NCBI GenBank assembly: GCA_014155875.1
Contig: JACEFZ010004192.1
Location: forward strand, 248,001 to 312,000
Source of the DNA: Cepaea nemoralis
Taxonomy: Eukaryota > Mollusca > Gastropoda > Stylommatophora > Helicidae
Direction: 5' to 3'
Length of the DNA: 64,000 nucleotides
The notes below the pieces were generated by a model that was not told the origin of the DNA, did no database searches, and saw only the letters and a program-made list of their open reading frames with translations. The position numbers were made by a program, and so were the translations under genes. This document shows positions 11,761 to 64,000 of the stretch, piece by piece; positions within the stretch are counted from its first letter, which is position 1; every line of letters starts with the position of its first letter.

Positions 11761-12059
11761 ATTCTGAAGTGTTTCACATTACATACCATGCTAACCTCTG
11801 AAGATGTAAATGCAATCTACTGTTGAACTACATGACATTCAATTTCATTCATCAACGTGCAAAACTGCCATCTTTCGACTATTTTAAGAGTACAATACAA
11901 CTTATATCATACCGGTAGATGACTTTCTATATTATATGTATGTACTTTGGTACTAATGTTGGCATTAAATTAGTTATATTATATTATACTAAGTATTATG
12001 TTATACAACTTTATATTTAACATCAAAGGATGTAATCTTTAAGCAACATGTTATACACT

Positions 12060-12370
12060 ATATTCTTCTTCTTCATACACCTTCTGATGTCAACCTGAAC
12101 ATACTTAAAGAAAGCAGCAGTCAACTTGAGATTGTTGACATCTCCATAGAGCTTGTCCTCAAATGGAGCAGATGTCGGCCACAATAATTGTCTCTATTCT
12201 GTATATGTTGGACACTCTTGCAGCAGATGTGTACTTGTCATTTTACCTATCCCACAATTACATTCATCAGTGTCTCCTATCTTTATTTTGTTAAACACAC
12301 GATATTTCAGTCTGTTGTGTACCATAGTCGAATCTGAAGATTGCTACTTATTCACTTCAGGTAATTAGCA
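12060..12370 (-). mobile_element. LINE ORF2 C-terminal fragment (CR1/Jockey-like)
   Basis: On the minus strand: VHNRLKYRVFNKIKIGDTDE, CNCGIGKMTSTHLLQECPTY, then WPTSAPFEDKLYGD and LKLTAAFFKYVQ. C-x-C-G...(T)-x-x-H-(L/I)-L-Q-x-C-P and the WP...E/DKLYG motif are typical of the tail after the RNase H region in some CR1- and Jockey-type elements. Lies in the presumed 3' untranslated or downstream region of the E-Syt gene. Confidence 0.7.
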
Positions 12371-12867
12371 TCATCTCTCTGTTGGTTTGGATGTGCAGAT
12401 TCCCACTTGGTTCTATAAATGCTTCTTATAAATTTCTTATAAATTTCTTTGTTTCATCGTCAGGTACATACTGTAAAAATCACACAACATAAACTAAAAC
12501 AATGCCAGGCATTGTTTGTGTTTTCATCTTGCAAATACACTATGTTTTAGTTTCTATAATGTTTTATGCAGATAGACAATTTTGTGTGTTGCAAACAACT
12601 TTGCATGTCAGTTTCAAGTGATGTACAAATTGGAATACAATTTCTGCATATTATTATCCAGGTAGTAACTTTGTATCTTTGATGTAAAGTTTTGACTATA
12701 ATTTTTGTGTGGCACTATGTAGTTAGTAACTTTGTATCTCATGATGCAAACTTTGGACTAATTTATATACAGTATTATGTAGGTAGTAACTTTGTGTGTT
12801 ACAAACAACTTTACAAGTTAGCCTCAAATTTGAATTAATATCAATATAGCATACATTACATGCAACA

Positions 12868-61280
<48,413 letters not shown>

Positions 61281-61719
61281 CTGAAACAGGAGAATCAAGA
61301 TTTCATGTTACGTTAAGTTAAACAAATATACCAGATGATTACTTCTTCCTCTTTCTGGTTCACACTCACACCTCTGCATTAATGACTTCGTTAACAACGG
61401 TAGTTTGTTTCAGGTTTGATAACTTTATCTTTGAAAAAATGATATAGAGAAGAATGATGATGATCTGGAAGTTTTGCAGTGTCCAGTCCTCAGTCTAAAT
61501 ATGATTACTAGTTCATGTTTCCCCAGTTATTTCCAAATGTTGTTCTGAACTCACTGAGAATGCTCTGTTGATCTATTTATTTTTGAACTGATTTGTTGCT
61601 TAGTGAATTCCTGGTGTTGCCACTTCAATGAACTCTTGAAAGTGTAGGAGGCAGAGTACATAACAGCGAACAGAATAACAGTACCAGACACTAAGCAGAA
61701 AGAAATTTATCAGAATACA

Positions 61720-62755
61720 AACTAAAATCTGTGTCTTTTCCCTGTAAAGTTTTAGACCCAATTGTTGTGACCTCCCATCCCCCCTCCTCCCCACATTCAC
61801 ACGCTTTGAACTCAAGCATAGTCTGCATCGGACTAATTTTTGCATGTGGGCTAGCATTCTTTATTACCAGTGTCTCTCGCCATCAGGTGAACCCACACCT
61901 ACTTTAGAGGTACTTGTAATTTACGTACCCAAGTCAAGGACGAGAAGTCAACATTTTAGTCCAACTGACCGGTGTAGAGGTTGAACCAGCTACCTCGCCA
62001 TTAGCACACTGGAAGTTTAAGGGTGAGTGTGTTTACCCATTTGGCCATGCTGACCTCCTGTGATTACTTTATCTTGCTTCTGATGTTGTATGTGGGACAG
62101 AGGGCAATGTCCTCAGCAAGGTCTAGATCATCAAGCTATTTCGTCAGAGTCAAATGAATTAAATTTCTGGCGATAGCTATTGTTGCCTTCATAATTCAGT
62201 CTAAAGTCATAAGAATAATGGAGGTGACAAAAGGCATCCCTGGTGTCCTCCTGTTCACATTTAAAATGTACCTGTTTTCCCTCATGAAGAATTATGTATT
62301 TCATGCCTTTATATGTTGCCTTTATTAAGGTAATGATCTTCTGTTCCTGTAGTGCCTCATCAATTTCCGTGCTGTCAAAGATTTTTTTAGTCCACAAATC
62401 CAAAACAGCAAATTCATTTCAATGCTTTGCAATATTAATATGTGTAATGTGGCTATCTAATCGGTGCAGGATCTACTGACTTAGAAGCCGGCCTGTTCAT
62501 CCATTAGGTCTTTGTCAGAATCACTTCTTAATCTTCCCAGAATAAACTAGCTGAATATTTTCCCCCAAGAACTGAATAACATCATTCCTCTATAACTTTC
62601 ACACTCTGGCAGGTCCCCTGTCTTTGGCAGCTTCACCAAATATCCCAAAACACTAATCTTACCATGTTTAACTTGAGCTACCACTAGTGCTCTTTTCAAT
62701 CCATACATAGTTCTAACACTCAAGGTGCCGACTCTGGAGATCTTCCTAGGCATGT
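61720..62755 (-). pseudogene. LINE reverse transcriptase fragment split by a SINE
   Basis: Minus strand order: VGTLSVRTMYGLKRALVVAQ and VKHGKISVLGYL (end of the endonuclease start motif, internally deleted), VKLPKTGDLPECESYRGMML (RT fingers), then EALQEQKIITLIKATYKGMK and YIILHEGKQVHFKCEQEDTR (palm), LDDLDLAEDIALCPTY (motif C, AED instead of ADD), and beyond the SINE SQQLGLKLYREKTQILV (motif D, about 61725-61780). Several frame breaks and the motif C change show it is dead. Different from the 19952 family. Confidence 0.82.
61858..62066 (-). repeat. tRNA-derived SINE (family F) inserted in a LINE
   Basis: Minus strand: aggaggtcagcatggccaaa (A box), aaacttccagtgtgctaatg, gaggtagctggttcaacctc (B box), cttctcgtccttgacttggg, gcctgatggcgagagacact-type end. 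Matches 24850-25040. It separates RT motif C from motif D of the LINE. Confidence 0.85.
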
Positions 62756-62947
62756 TGGTGATTCAGGCTCTTTGAGCAATATTCACATCATATCACACTT
62801 CTCTAGAAGACCAGCCCCCTTTCATGTTGGTTAGCTGAGTTACTTTTCTTCCCTCTTCTCAAGACTTATTCAAGGTTGGTTGAATTTTGCACATAAACTT
62901 TTTTTTATGGGATTGGTTGGCGAGTGCCACATAAACTCTCCTTATGG

Positions 62948-64000
62948 TAGGCTACAATGTTAGTATTCTTTGCTTCCATTATGGACCCAGTAACATAGTA
63001 ACAGGCACACAATATAACATACAAGACAAGCTACAGTGTTAGTATTCTTTGCTTCCATGATGGACCCAGTAACACAGTGGCAGGCACACAATATAACATA
63101 CAAGACAAGCTACAGTGGTAGTATTCTTTGCTTCCATGATGGACCCAGTAACACAGTGGCAGGCACACAATATAACATACAAGACAGGCTACAGTGTTAG
63201 TATTCTTTGCTTCCATGATGGACCCAGTAACACAGTGGCAGGCACACAATATAACATACAAGACAGGCTACAGTGTTAGTATTCTTTGCTTCCATGATGG
63301 ACCCAGTAACACAGTGGCAGGCACACAATATAACATACAAGACAGGCTACAGTGTTAGTATTCTTTGCTTCCATGATGGACCCAGTAACACAGTGGCAGG
63401 CACACAATATAACATACAAGACAAGCTACAGTGTTAGTATTCTTTGCTTCCATGATGGACCCAGTAACACAGTGGCAGGCACACAATATAACATACAAGA
63501 CAAGCTACAATGTTAGTATTCTTGGCTTCCATGATGGACCCAGTAACACAGTGGCAGGCACACAATATAACATACAAGACAAGCTACAGTGTTGGTATTC
63601 TTTGCTTCCATGATGGACCCAGTAACACAGTGGCAGGCACACAATATAGCATACAAGACAAGCTACAGTGTTGGTATTCTTTGCTTCCATGATGGACCCA
63701 GTAACACAGTGGCAGGCACACAATATAACATACAAGACAAGCTACAGTGTTGGTATTCTTTGCTTCCATGATGGACCCAGTAACACAGTGGCAGGCACAC
63801 AATATAACATACAAGACAAGCTACAGTGTTAGTATTCTTTGCTTCCATGATGGACCCAGTAACACAGTGGCAGGCACACAATATAACATACAAGACAAGC
63901 TACAGTGTTAGTATTCTTTGCTTCCATGATGGACCCAGTAACACAGTGGCAGGCACACAATATAACATACAAGACAAGCTACAATGTTAGTATTCTTGGC
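62948..64000. repeat. 79-bp satellite, about 13 copies, continuing past the window end
   Basis: Unit acaagctacagtgttagtat, tctttgcttccatgatggac, ccagtaacacagtggcaggc, acacaatataacatacaag. Copies differ at few positions (aggctac/aagctac, gttagt/gttggt, tttgc/ttggc); three consecutive units share aggctac. The first unit (62960) is the most diverged. Open frames of 60-76 codons are repeat shadows. Confidence 0.96.

Overview
The window is a stretch of an intron-rich, repeat-laden animal genome. It has GT-AG spliced exons, non-LTR retrotransposons, mariner, hAT and Tigger-like DNA transposons, several tRNA-derived SINE families and many minisatellites. The flavour (AG-rich microsatellites, several LINE 3' ends, many tRNA-headed SINEs) suggests a lophotrochozoan, perhaps a gastropod mollusc. 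That taxonomic guess is weak and rests on general impression only.

Only one host gene is supported. It lies on the minus strand and occupies about 12868-61280. Thirteen exons, all with GT-AG borders and all phase-consistent with each other, join into 505 codons plus a stop. They encode the C-terminal part of an extended synaptotagmin (E-Syt): C2A (exons at 61280-58434), a C2A-C2B connector (57403-57314), C2B (40182-31175), a Ser/Pro/Glu-rich linker (30082-25410) and C2C (24700-12868, ending in a stop codon). The N-terminal membrane hairpin and SMP lipid-transfer domain must lie beyond base 64000. E-Syts tether endoplasmic reticulum to plasma membrane and move lipids in response to Ca2+.

Layout. 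1-12.8 kb is downstream of the stop codon: short duplications, a 69-bp array, a 30-copy 77-bp satellite (4154-6464), a 39-bp array with a higher-order pattern (6511-7095), a degenerate AT-rich array, a deleted mariner, a 36-bp array (10228-10695) and a degenerate 60-bp array. 12.9-31.3 kb holds the C2C and linker exons, with introns carrying hAT, mariner, LINE and SINE copies. 32.5-57.3 kb holds the C2B exons and a 17-kb intron full of LINE fragments and minisatellites, including one that grew from a LINE RNase H segment (37246-38036). 57.3-61.3 kb holds the C2A exons. 61.6-62.8 kb is a broken LINE reverse transcriptase split by a SINE. From 62.95 kb to the window end runs a 79-bp satellite.

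I found no bacterial, viral or CRISPR-type system. The most unusual content is the number and variety of tandem arrays and nested retroposon insertions within and beside one gene. No promoter or 5' end of the gene is visible here.
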